Assembly: GCA_028287785.1 (NCBI GenBank)
Contig: JAQBOZ010000003.1
Location: 1-64,000 of the forward strand
Reading direction: 5' to 3'
DNA length: 64,000 nt
From: Chlorobiota bacterium
GTDB taxonomy: Bacteria; Bacteroidota; Ignavibacteria; OLB7
Positions within the stretch are counted from its first letter, which is position 1. Each line of letters starts with the position of its first letter. The notes under the pieces were generated by a model. It saw only the letters and a program-made list of their open reading frames with translations. It did no database searches and was not told where the DNA came from. A program made the translations under genes and the position numbers. Positions 26,030-34,169 of this stretch are shown one piece after another.

Positions 26030-27739
26030 CTACAGCCTTCTCGCCACGATCACCGTTGCCTGAGCCGCGAACAGCCCGGCCCCGCCATCATCATACGCCT
26101 CGATCCTGACGATGTAAATCCCAGGGTCGAGCGGCCGGCCGATATCATCACGGCCATCCCAGATCAACTCGCCGGAAACCGCCGCCAGCTCGTTGTTGGC
26201 GATCCGCCGAACCGGGCGACCGTAGCGGTCATACGCGGTGGCGACGATGCGCGCGTCGGAGGATGGGAGGCTGTAGCTGATCCTGGTGAAATCCTGGAAG
26301 CCGTCGCCATCAGGGGAGACCGTCGGCGGCTCGGCCGTGAGCGTTGCGTCCGTCACGACGGGGGCGATTTCCAGGGCGTTGCGGGCGCCGGGCGTTCCTC
26401 CAAGCGGCGCGGGGGAGCTGGACCAGTTGCGGGAATCGTTGGAAGGCCCGGCCATTGAAATCCGTTCCAGCGCGATCCCCTTTGTATCGCCGATCTCCCG
26501 CCGGTGCCAGCCTGCCTCATAATGGACGCTGTCCACCGTGATCCCGGCGGCATTGCGGAGCACCAGATCATCGCCATCGGAGTTGAGGGAGAAGCCTGAT
26601 ACGCCCACGATAACCACGTTGGCGGAATCGCGGAGGAAGGGGAAACGTGCGTAGATGCCGCTGTCGCTGGCGAACAGGGCGCAGGCACCGGCAACGATCG
26701 GCGGGGCGGTGATGGCGATGGTCCCCTTTGTCCCGCTGCTCCCGTCGTGGATGGTCCATCCGGCAATCGAGAGCGGCCCGGCGTTCAGGTTCCGCACCTC
26801 GATATACTCCGCGCCGGACGCTCCGCCGACCGGCAGCGGATCGAACATGATCTCGCTGATAGCGCCGCCGACTCCATCTGACGCGGCGGGACGGATAAGG
26901 ACAAGGGCGGTATCGTTATACGGACGCTCATCTCCCGGCATCGCGAGCATCAGCAGCCCGCGCTCCCCGGCAACCGTCAGGGGTCGGGGCCAGGAGATGG
27001 CGATATCGACGCTGCCGCCGGGCTGAAGTACCCCGATGGCCCTCCTTTGGATTTCCTCCCGCGCGCCGCCGGCTCCATCGCCGCCCGCGTCGTTGAAGAG
27101 GATCGCTTCCGCGGCGACCGATGGCATGGTGCCAGTATTCCGCACGACGGCGGTGACGGTGGAACCATCGGGGATGAAGCGGAGGGAATCGATGGAGATG
27201 TCGAGGCCGGGAGGGGCCAGGGAATTGCGCTCGCCGGGGGTTGCGCCGGCCGGGGCAACGGAGCTTCCCCATGATGCCGCCATACCCGCGGGATCGCTTT
27301 CGCGTCGCCGCTCCAGCGACCGGCCGCGGGCTCCTCCCCACGATGAATCGAAGAGGACGGAATCGATGGCGACGCCCGCGCCATCGCGAAGCGCAACCAG
27401 ATCGCCGGAGTTGTTGAGGCTGGGAATCGAAGCCTGAAGAAGCGGTGATGATATCGAGCGGACGGACCGGAGCTTTGCGCTATCCCTTGCGATGACGACG
27501 TAGCCGTACGCCTGAATCGAGCCGGCGGCGATCTGCCCCTTTGCCCCCGACGCGTCGATAATGCTCCAGCCGCTCAGGTCGACGGCGACCGGCTCGGGGT
27601 TGTAGAGCTCCACCCATTCCGGCTCCGGCGAGGCCGGCGTATACATGATTTCATTGATGATCGGCGCCGCGATAAGAACCTGGCCGCTCATGAGGATCAT
27701 GGTGAGAATAAAGAGGGAAGTAATCAATCGGTTCATCAT
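26030..27739 (-). CDS. Secreted protein with two lamin-tail domains and FlgD-Ig-like C-terminus
   Basis: 569 residues. A signal peptide (about 1-24) precedes a lamin-tail domain (about 25-135; PIINEIMYTPASPEPEWVELYNP... SGWSIIDASG). A CARDB-like beta-sandwich (about 175-280) and a second lamin-tail domain (about 290-410; ISEIMFDPLPVGGASGAEYIEVRN) follow. The C-terminus begins SPDGDGFQDFTRISYSLPSS and continues to WDGRDDIGRPLDPGIYIVRIEAY, the FlgD-Ig/gliding-associated type seen on Bacteroidota secreted proteins. Lamin-tail domains are structural or adhesive. It is probably exported to the surface. The ATG codon just after the chosen start (27736) is equally possible. Confidence 0.85.
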   Translation of the reverse strand: MMNRLITSLFILTMILMSGQVLIAAPIINEIMYTPASPEPEWVELYNPEPVAVDLSGWSIIDASGAKGQIAAGSIQAYGYVVIARDSAKLRSVRSISSPLLQASIPSLNNSGDLVALRDGAGVAIDSVLFDSSWGGARGRSLERRRESDPAGMAASWGSSVAPAGATPGERNSLAPPGLDISIDSLRFIPDGSTVTAVVRNTGTMPSVAAEAILFNDAGGDGAGGAREEIQRRAIGVLQPGGSVDIAISWPRPLTVAGERGLLMLAMPGDERPYNDTALVLIRPAASDGVGGAISEIMFDPLPVGGASGAEYIEVRNLNAGPLSIAGWTIHDGSSGTKGTIAITAPPIVAGACALFASDSGIYARFPFLRDSANVVIVGVSGFSLNSDGDDLVLRNAAGITVDSVHYEAGWHRREIGDTKGIALERISMAGPSNDSRNWSSSPAPLGGTPGARNALEIAPVVTDATLTAEPPTVSPDGDGFQDFTRISYSLPSSDARIVATAYDRYGRPVRRIANNELAAVSGELIWDGRDDIGRPLDPGIYIVRIEAYDDGGAGLFAAQATVIVARRL

Positions 27740-27877
27740 AACTTTCCGATGTGGTGAAATGGAAACAGTGAATTATGCGAGGCATGGCATTCCTGGTGCG
27801 GTAGTGAATGTGATAGTGAAAACGTCTCTCCGGGAGGCGGGCAACATACAGATCTCAATGACTAATCATAGGGCATT

Positions 27878-28591
27878 ATGAGTCTCCGTGGAACAGTGGC
27901 TCTTGTGACGGGGGCAAGCTCCGGGATTGGTGCGGCGGTGGCGCGCACGCTGGCGGCGGAGGGGGCAACGGTCGCGCTGGCATCGCGCAACGAGGCGAAG
28001 CTGCGGCAGGTGGCGGAGACGCTGCCGGACCGTTCCAGAACGTTGATCATCCCGACCGATGTGGGGGATGAAGAGGAGGTGCGGGGGATGGTGGAGCGGA
28101 CGATAAAGGGATTCGGGAAGATCGACGTGCTTGTCAACAACGCCGGCTTCGGCGTCTTCGGGTCGATCGTCGATCTTACGTCGGAGGAGTTCGACCGCGT
28201 GTTGAGGGTGAACCTCCGCGGCACATTTCTCTGCATGAAGTACGCGCTTCCCGGCATGTACGAGCGGAACCGGGGGACGGTGATCAATATCAGCTCGCTT
28301 GCGGGGAAGCATGGGTTTGCCGGAGGGGCCGCCTATTGTTCCAGCAAGTTCGGGGTGATGGGCCTTGCCGAGTGCGCGTTCAACGAGGCGCGGTCGCACA
28401 ACGTCAGGATGGTCACAATCTGCCCGGGCTCCGTTGATACGATGTTCTTCGACGAGGCGAACACGACATCGCCGAATCGCGACAAGATCCTGCAACCGGA
28501 GGATGTCGCCGCCACGGTCCTGCTGGCGCTGACGCTCCCGGAGCGGGCGCTGGTGCGGGAGCTGGATATCCGCCCCACCAACCCGCGATAG
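27878..28591 (+). CDS. Short-chain dehydrogenase/reductase
   Basis: A classical SDR of 237 residues. It has the cofactor loop TGASSGIG (11-18), NNAG (87-90), the catalytic triad Ser140, Tyr153 and Lys157 in INISSLAGK and AAYCSSK, and the PGSVDT segment after the active site. The basic residue Arg37 after the second strand (ASRNEAK) suggests NADP(H) preference. The substrate is unknown; it most resembles the 3-ketoacyl-reductase-like branch. The start is the ATG at 27878. The NHL gene follows 37 bases downstream and may be co-transcribed. Confidence 0.93.
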   Translation: MSLRGTVALVTGASSGIGAAVARTLAAEGATVALASRNEAKLRQVAETLPDRSRTLIIPTDVGDEEEVRGMVERTIKGFGKIDVLVNNAGFGVFGSIVDLTSEEFDRVLRVNLRGTFLCMKYALPGMYERNRGTVINISSLAGKHGFAGGAAYCSSKFGVMGLAECAFNEARSHNVRMVTICPGSVDTMFFDEANTTSPNRDKILQPEDVAATVLLALTLPERALVRELDIRPTNPR

Positions 28592-28628
28592 CGGTCCGCC
28601 CCGCGAACGCACAAACTCCCCGAACGCA

Positions 28629-29429
28629 ATGATGATTCCGCTGCTGATCTTCCTTCTGAGCCTGGGCCGTTTCGCCGGCGCCTCCGATATCGACTATGAT
28701 ATCCAGGGAAACCTCTACGTGGCCGACCGGCTTGGAAACGCCATCGTGAAATATTCTCCGGCCGGGGATTCCATCCGGGCGGTGAGCGGCTTCGGCTCCG
28801 GCAATGAGCAGTTCGACACGCCGGTGGCGCTCTGCGCGCGGCGGGGGAACGATATCTACGTGGCCGATTACAACAACCATCGCATCCAGCGCTTCAACAG
28901 GACGCTCGATTATATCACCACGATCTACACGCGTGATAATCAGGACGAGCGGAAGCGATTCGGCTACCCGCGCGATATCGCGATATCGCGGCAGGGGGAT
29001 CTGCTGGTGGTGGATGGGGAGAACCGGAGGATCGTCAGGATCAACGCCTCGGGGCAGGGGGTGGGGGCATTCGGGGATATCAACGCCGGCGCCGGAAGGC
29101 TGCTGGATCCGTCGAGCATCGAGGTGGATGACGAGGATAATATCTATGTGCTGGATCGTGGGCGGATCGTGGAGTTCGATCCGTTCGGGAGCTTTATGCG
29201 GGAGATACCGCACCGCCCCGCCAGCAGGGATATCGCCATCTCGATCGACCGCGACACGCTGACGGTCATCGATTCGGTGGAGGCCGATCTGTACGATCTG
29301 AAGACGCTCAGCTTCGCGGGGATCTACAGGCTGGCCGCCCCCGCCGCCGTGCTCCGCCTGACCGGCGGGAGGATGGTGGCGGTGGAGGGGAGAAGGGTTG
29401 CGATCTACGCGAAGGGGGATGGACGGTAG
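28629..29429 (+). CDS. Exported NHL-repeat beta-propeller protein
   Basis: 266 residues with a short hydrophobic N-terminus (MMIPLLIFLLSLGRFAGA) acting as a signal peptide. The body contains four to five NHL repeats with the usual D-x-x-G-N-I/L-Y-V-A-D pattern (DIQGNLYVADRLGNAIVKYS, GNDIYVADYNNHRIQRF, QGDLLVVDGENRRIVRI, EDNIYVLDRGRIVEFD), folding into a beta-propeller. NHL proteins are binding platforms or hydrolase relatives; no catalytic residues can be assigned. A GC-rich palindrome begins two bases after its stop codon. Confidence 0.85.
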   Translation: MMIPLLIFLLSLGRFAGASDIDYDIQGNLYVADRLGNAIVKYSPAGDSIRAVSGFGSGNEQFDTPVALCARRGNDIYVADYNNHRIQRFNRTLDYITTIYTRDNQDERKRFGYPRDIAISRQGDLLVVDGENRRIVRINASGQGVGAFGDINAGAGRLLDPSSIEVDDEDNIYVLDRGRIVEFDPFGSFMREIPHRPASRDIAISIDRDTLTVIDSVEADLYDLKTLSFAGIYRLAAPAAVLRLTGGRMVAVEGRRVAIYAKGDGR

Positions 29430-29430
29430 A

Positions 29431-29479
29431 GGTGCGCGGGGCGATGCCCCGCGCACCAGGGATTGCGCCCTCCGGGGCT
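29431..29479. repeat. GC-rich REP-like palindrome (family A, copy 5)
   Basis: GGTGCGCGGGGC-GAT-GCCCCGCGCACC (12-bp perfect stem, 29431-29457) is followed by GCCC-TCC-GGGGC (29467-29478). It starts directly behind the NHL gene stop. A fragment TTCAACAGTCTG follows at 29510. Confidence 0.85.
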
Positions 29480-29552
29480 TGGGGGTCCGCAACACTCGCA
29501 GATGATGGACTTCAACAGTCTGTCTCAAGCGATCCAGAATCCGACAGGCGTT

Positions 29553-30422
29553 CTAGTTCTTTATCTCTCCGGTGATCATATCCATGACGTAGGAGCTGGT
29601 CCCGTACTTGATAAGCGCGGTGTTGTCCGCCCTGAAAAAGATCTCCCCGTGGTAGGCGGAACCATCCGCCTTCTCGATGACGAACCCATCGGGCGCTTTT
29701 ACACTGTACAGATCGAAGACGGAGACATTGGTTCGATCGCTGTTCGGCTCCGGGCTGACAAGCACGCCGGTCGCCGAATCTATCTGGACAAAGCGAAACT
29801 GAATGTGCAATGTCCGCTGATATGTTTTCCCGGATGCCTTCAGCGTCTCGGAACCGCTTCGCGAGAAATTGCACACGCCCGTCAGGTATCGCCCCGTTCC
29901 CGAAAGATGAATATCCCACGGCCCGTAATCGCCGGAGGAGCTCTGCGTATAGCCGCTGTCCTCGACGTGCGATGTGGGGTTATCGCGCGTCCCCCGCATC
30001 CTGAACCCGTAAAGGATACAGTCGGTCTTGGGGTTCCAGGTCTCGGTGCTACTGAAACAGCCGTAGAGATAATCGTAATCGAAGGAATAGCTGTAGGTGT
30101 AGGTTCCGCCGTTGATCGTCTGCGACGCGGCATGAACAACCGGCTGGATATGCCCGTCCGCCTTCCGCTCCTTCGTAAGCTCCTCCCCTCTGGCGATCCT
30201 GACAAGGTCGAGAAACTGATTGCGAAGCCCCCCCTGCGCGCCGCCGAGAGCGTTGGCGGCCATCGCTGCGAGATCGCCATCAGAGATCGTATGCGGATCG
30301 GGGGCTACGGGATCATGCTTGCACGCGGAGAATATGATCGTCAGGCCGGCGACCATCGCGACCGCTGTCATTCCGAATAGTCCGGATCGCCTATGGATGC
30401 TGCGGCTGGATCTGTTCTTCAT
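29553..30422 (-). CDS. Lipoprotein of unknown function (paralogue of 30628-31536)
   Basis: 289 residues. Lipoprotein signal ending in TIIFSAC (Cys34), then an Asp/Pro linker and a soluble domain. It shares a block structure with its upstream neighbour: an N-terminal helix LAAMAANALGGAQGGLRNQFLDLVRIARGE, TYTYSYSFDYDYLYGCF, CILYGFRMRGTRDNPTS, DSGYTQSSSGDYGPWD, FSRSGSETLKASGKTYQRTL and a C-terminal GEIFFRADNTALIKYG strand pair. The family is unknown to me. The pair looks like a tandem duplication of an outer-membrane or periplasmic lipoprotein. Confidence 0.75.
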   Translation of the reverse strand: MKNRSSRSIHRRSGLFGMTAVAMVAGLTIIFSACKHDPVAPDPHTISDGDLAAMAANALGGAQGGLRNQFLDLVRIARGEELTKERKADGHIQPVVHAASQTINGGTYTYSYSFDYDYLYGCFSSTETWNPKTDCILYGFRMRGTRDNPTSHVEDSGYTQSSSGDYGPWDIHLSGTGRYLTGVCNFSRSGSETLKASGKTYQRTLHIQFRFVQIDSATGVLVSPEPNSDRTNVSVFDLYSVKAPDGFVIEKADGSAYHGEIFFRADNTALIKYGTSSYVMDMITGEIKN

Positions 30423-30573
30423 CGGGGACTCCGTGGAAATGAAATGAGAGGTTCCGTTCAGATGATCTCATGGAGCACTCCACGATCGATGCCGGCGGTC
30501 AGGGAGGTGCGATACGCTGGGAAGATAAGCCGCGATTCGATGGGGGCCGAGGCAAAACCGACCCATATGACAA

Positions 30574-30606
30574 GGGCCCGATCGATATTCGCGATACGGG
30601 CCCTGC
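30574..30606 (-). terminator. Hairpin between the two paralogous lipoprotein genes
   Basis: Inverted repeat with GGGCCCG/CGGGCCC at its base and an imperfect upper stem, placed 22 bases after the stop of the 30628 gene. On the minus strand it is followed only by a weak T-rich stretch, so termination strength is uncertain. Confidence 0.5.
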
Positions 30607-30627
30607 CGGTGCTGCCGCGCCACACGT

Positions 30628-31536
30628 CTACTTCTTCAGCTCACCTTTCTTCATATCGATCAGATAGGCTTTCACCCCCATCTTGATGGTGGCCGTATTG
30701 TCGCTGTTGAAGAAGATCGTTCCCGTGTAGGTCTTCGGGTCCTTGTTGGCGTCGAGGATTTCCACGCCGGCGGAATCCCGCAGGCCGGTCAGATCGAACG
30801 ACGAGATCTGCGTAAGATCGGTGGTGACCCGGCTGGTGAGGACCGCGGTCTTTGGGTTCATCTCCATAAAGCGAAGGGTAAGGAGGAGCGACCGTTTGAA
30901 CGTTTTCCCGGAGCCCTTCAACGTTTCGGTGCCGGTGCGGGAGAACTTGGCGACATGGAGGGAATAGCTGCCGACGCTGTCGACGACATCCCTCAGACCA
31001 ACGTCCCACTGGCCGTAACCGCCGGCCGGGGAAACCGTGAAGCCGCTGTCGTTGCAGGAGGATGTCGGCGTGGTATGCGTCCCCCTGGTCTTGAACCCGT
31101 ACAGGACGCAATCGATGGTGCTGTCGAGCACATCGGTCCGGTTGAAGCAGGCGTTTTTGGCGTAGAGGTAATCGTAATCGATTCCGTAGCTGTAGGCATA
31201 CTGGCCGCCATCGAGAGTCTGGGAGCCGGAACGGGTAACGGGCTTCAGACGGAGAATCTGGTTGCCGTCATCTCCCTTCCTGGCACGGCTGAGCGTATCC
31301 CCCTTGGCAACCTTCACGAAATCGAGCACTTGCGTGCGGATGCCGCCGCTTGCCTCACCGAGCGCATTCGCCACCATCAGGATCACATCATCATCCGACG
31401 GGTAGTTGGAGCCAACCGTCGATTGCGGATTGCTCCCCGAATCCCCACAGCTCGATACGAACACCGCAGTGCTCAGGACAATGGCCGCAAGCACTGTTCC
31501 GAATTTTCCGTACCTGTCGTTCATTGCGAACCCCAT
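30628..31536 (-). CDS. Lipoprotein of unknown function (paralogue of 29553-30422)
   Basis: 302 residues (an in-frame ATG at 31524 is an alternative start). Lipoprotein signal ending in VFVSSC, then a Ser/Gly linker. The same blocks as the 29553 protein appear in the same order: LMVANALGEASGGIRTQVLDFVKVAKGD, YAYSYGIDYDYLYAKNACF, CVLYGFKTRGTHTTPTS, DSGFTVSPAGGYGQWD, FSRTGTETLKGSGKTFKRSL and GTIFFNSDNTATIKMG. Paired Cys residues (NACF and DCVLYGF) are kept in both and may form a disulfide. Function unknown; the C-terminal strand pair resembles the end of a beta-sandwich. Confidence 0.77.
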   Translation of the reverse strand: MGFAMNDRYGKFGTVLAAIVLSTAVFVSSCGDSGSNPQSTVGSNYPSDDDVILMVANALGEASGGIRTQVLDFVKVAKGDTLSRARKGDDGNQILRLKPVTRSGSQTLDGGQYAYSYGIDYDYLYAKNACFNRTDVLDSTIDCVLYGFKTRGTHTTPTSSCNDSGFTVSPAGGYGQWDVGLRDVVDSVGSYSLHVAKFSRTGTETLKGSGKTFKRSLLLTLRFMEMNPKTAVLTSRVTTDLTQISSFDLTGLRDSAGVEILDANKDPKTYTGTIFFNSDNTATIKMGVKAYLIDMKKGELKK

Positions 31537-31733
31537 GGGAAAGAGTTAAGAGAAGATATTCTGTGAGAATAGAGGAAGTATACTACTCTTGATGCAGATA
31601 GACAATTCAACCGGGCCAACGTAACCGGACGCCCATCGCAATGGGGAGCGGCGTTCCCGTACAAGGAAAAGGGGAGCCCGTCCCCGAGCCCCCCCTTTCC
31701 CTTATGTGCTGATGTGCCGCCGCGCTGTCAGCC

Positions 31734-32138
31734 CTACGCTCCGGGGCTCTTGACCGGATGCTTCCGCTCCTGCGGGTCATGCTTCTGGTGATGGATTGCC
31801 TTGCTCTCCTTGTTCAGATCCTTCTGCAGATCCACCCGCTCCTTCGGCGTCACCTTCCCGTCCGCTCTGTCCTTGATCTCCTCGGCCCTGATCTTCCCCT
31901 CTCCCTTCTCAAGCTGCGTTGCCTCCTTGTTGGTCAGCTCGCCGCTCTGCACCCCCTCCTTGATCCGCTTCTGCTGGTTCCGCTGCCGGCCGTTGATCGT
32001 CCGTGCCTTCTTCGCCGTCGAGTCCTGCGCGGACATGATGACCGTTCCGCTCGATGGGACTTCGGCGCTGAGGTTTGAATGGGAGATGGCGAGGATGGAT
32101 GCTCCCAGGATAATTGCCGCGCACAATGATGTTTTCAT
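31734..32138 (-). CDS. Small periplasmic, highly charged helical protein
   Basis: 134 residues from the ATG at 32138, preceded by AAGGGTG. It has a signal peptide (MKTSLCAAIILGASILAISH...). The mature part is a run of charged helices, RQRNQQKRIKEGVQSGELTN KEATQLEKGEGKIRAEEIKDRADGKVTPKERVDLQKDLNKESKAIHHQKHD. This pattern (RQ.NQ..RI..G..SGELT..EA..LE, then G.(V/L)(T/S).(K/Q)E...L...NR.S..I...KHD) is a widespread uncharacterised bacterial family. Its two copies of an EF-hand-like helix-loop-helix spacing (SGELTNKEA and DGKVTPKER) hint at a calcium- or metal-linked role, which is inference. Confidence 0.75.
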   Translation of the reverse strand: MKTSLCAAIILGASILAISHSNLSAEVPSSGTVIMSAQDSTAKKARTINGRQRNQQKRIKEGVQSGELTNKEATQLEKGEGKIRAEEIKDRADGKVTPKERVDLQKDLNKESKAIHHQKHDPQERKHPVKSPGA

Positions 32139-32507
32139 GATATCACCCTTAATTGATTTATTATCGTTTGAGTTTCCGTGTTCAACGCTGGCGCCTGTTG
32201 TTGCCTGAATTAGAGCACAACGAATATTGATGGTTCCCGGAATTATTGCCGTCACGAATATTTTTTTCAGGATTTTACCGACATGATATAATGATGATAT
32301 TTATGAGCGCCCATCGCTGGAATTCAAGAAAAATCGAGTCTTCGCGACGGAAAAATCTCAACAAATCCAATTCATCCAATGATTTCACGATAAGTATTTT
32401 CACGGGCTCGACAAGGACCGCATATCAAAGCGACGACGGATATTTATGGCGATATGAAAAACCAGCACCGCCTTATCGATAAGGATTTATCCGCGATGGT
32501 TCCGCAT
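32139..32507. other. AT-rich intergenic spacer
   Basis: No gene or clear RNA is visible. The first part should hold the promoter of the 31734 gene (reading left). The rest is unusually AT-rich for this window, with scattered short frames lacking start signals or protein-like sequence. Confidence 0.5.
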
Positions 32508-32540
32508 AAAAAAAGCTCGATGGAATAATTCCCATCGAGC
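32508..32540 (-). terminator. Factor-independent terminator of the DUF1501 gene
   Basis: On the minus strand a nine-base stem (GCTCGATGG with CCATCGAGC on the plus strand, eight-base loop) is followed by seven T (A-run 32508-32514 on the plus strand). It lies 30 bases after the stop of the DUF1501 gene. Confidence 0.92.
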
Positions 32541-32569
32541 CTGAAGCGTACAACCGAAACGGATCGCGG

Positions 32570-34123
32570 CTACCGCGCCACGACCATCGTCTTTGCGCGC
32601 CGCGCGCCGGCGGCCGAGAGTTCATAGACATACGTCCCCGTTGGAAGCGCGCGGGTATCCAGATCGATCGCGGTTTCTCCGGCGGCCACATCCCTGGAGA
32701 GCACGGCACGTCCGTCGATATCGTAAAGCGTCAGGCGTGCGTTCATGCCGGAGATCATCCCCTGAATGGGGATGCGCGTTCCGCTGGCCGCCGGGTTCGG
32801 GAAGTTCTGCCCGAGTTGAACGCCCGCGATGGCTGTCGCGGAATCGACGCCACCAATCGACGCCGTCTTGAAGATCGGGATCTGATTGAAGTGATGGGGG
32901 AGCGCCCTGGGCTGTATCAGCGACTCATCCGCGTTGAACCACTGCCCCAGCACCGAGGCATAGACCTGGCGGAAATCGTACTGCATCTTCAGATTTCCCG
33001 GCCCTTCCAGATCGGTCAGGTTGGGATCGGGACCGAACACCCCGCCGTTGACGCCGTTTCCGATAACGAAGAGCGGTGCCGCCGATCCGTGATCGGTGCC
33101 GCCACCGTTCGAGACAACCCTGCGACCGAACTCGCTGATCGTCATCGTGCTGACGCGATCGCCCAGGCCGAACGCCTCAAGATCGCGCTGGAAGGCGAGG
33201 ACCGCGTCGGCAAGATCCTTGTGAAGCTGCTTCTGCCGGTTCACCTGGTCGGAGTGCGTGTCGTAGCCGCCCACGTTCACGATATACATCTGGGTCGCCA
33301 GCCCTCCGGCAATCAGCTTCGGAATGGCGCTGAGAACGGTCCCCAGGGCGTTTCCGGTCGGGTAGGTCACCTTGTTCAACGGCTGCTTCACAAGCGCGTT
33401 CACAATCGATGTGGTGAAGACATTCGCCTGCTTCGCGATGGAGCGGACGTATGCCTCCTCGTCGCCCTCATGATTGGCCGGAAGCGGGTCCTTTTCCGAA
33501 TCGTTCGGAAGGAAGCCGCTTGTCCCCACGGCGATCCCCATGTTGTTCTTCTCGCCGACGAGCGTTGTGCTCAGAAACGTTCCAAACTCGATGGCGAACG
33601 GATCGGCGGGAAGGACGGTCGGATAATCGGGATACTTCTCCTCCAGATACTTGGCGTACCAGCCGGCGTTGTCATACACGGTGGCATCGGAGCCGGAGAG
33701 CCAGATATCGGTGGAGCGGAAGTGGGAGAGGTTCTGATTCGGGTATCCCACATTCTGCACGATCGCCATCTTCTTCTCCTTGTAGAGATCGAGAAGGGGG
33801 GCGAGCGAGGGATGAAGCCCCATCGACGAGGAGTCCGGGAGCTTCAGCACGTCGGCCTCGGGGATGGCGATATTATCCGCCGTCGACGTGCCGCGAAGGG
33901 TGTAGTAATCCGAGTGACCGTACGGCACCACGGTGTTCAATCCATCGTTGCCGCCGGCCAGCCTGATGATCACGAAGATGTGATCGTTGGTGGCCGAGGC
34001 AAGGCGCATGAACGGGGAGCCGGACGGGGACTTGGCAAATGCTCTGAGGCGCGGATAGCCCAGCGCGAACGGCAGGACAATCCCCGTGCTCGCGAGCCGC
34101 TGTAGGAACGTTCTACGTTTCAT
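32570..34123 (-). CDS. DUF1501 protein with Tat-like signal and T9SS sorting domain
   Basis: 517 residues from the ATG at 34123. A twin-arginine-like leader (MKRRTFLQRLASTGIVLPFA) precedes the sulfatase-fold-like DUF1501 domain (about 35-420). Visible family motifs are VIIRLAGGNDGLNTVVPYGHSDYY, the MTISEFGRRVVSNGGGTDHGSAAP block and an IGNGVNGGVFG segment. The C-terminal 80 residues start LGQNFPNPAASGTRI and end TYVYELSAAGARRAKTMVVAR, a type A T9SS sorting domain. It probably pairs with the DUF1800 protein encoded just upstream (46-base gap) as a secreted complex. The biochemical role of these families is unsettled. Confidence 0.93.
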   Translation of the reverse strand: MKRRTFLQRLASTGIVLPFALGYPRLRAFAKSPSGSPFMRLASATNDHIFVIIRLAGGNDGLNTVVPYGHSDYYTLRGTSTADNIAIPEADVLKLPDSSSMGLHPSLAPLLDLYKEKKMAIVQNVGYPNQNLSHFRSTDIWLSGSDATVYDNAGWYAKYLEEKYPDYPTVLPADPFAIEFGTFLSTTLVGEKNNMGIAVGTSGFLPNDSEKDPLPANHEGDEEAYVRSIAKQANVFTTSIVNALVKQPLNKVTYPTGNALGTVLSAIPKLIAGGLATQMYIVNVGGYDTHSDQVNRQKQLHKDLADAVLAFQRDLEAFGLGDRVSTMTISEFGRRVVSNGGGTDHGSAAPLFVIGNGVNGGVFGPDPNLTDLEGPGNLKMQYDFRQVYASVLGQWFNADESLIQPRALPHHFNQIPIFKTASIGGVDSATAIAGVQLGQNFPNPAASGTRIPIQGMISGMNARLTLYDIDGRAVLSRDVAAGETAIDLDTRALPTGTYVYELSAAGARRAKTMVVAR

Positions 34124-34169
34124 AGTTCTATTCTCGTTGGCTTGTTTGCGTTTTAGATAACGGGGAGTG

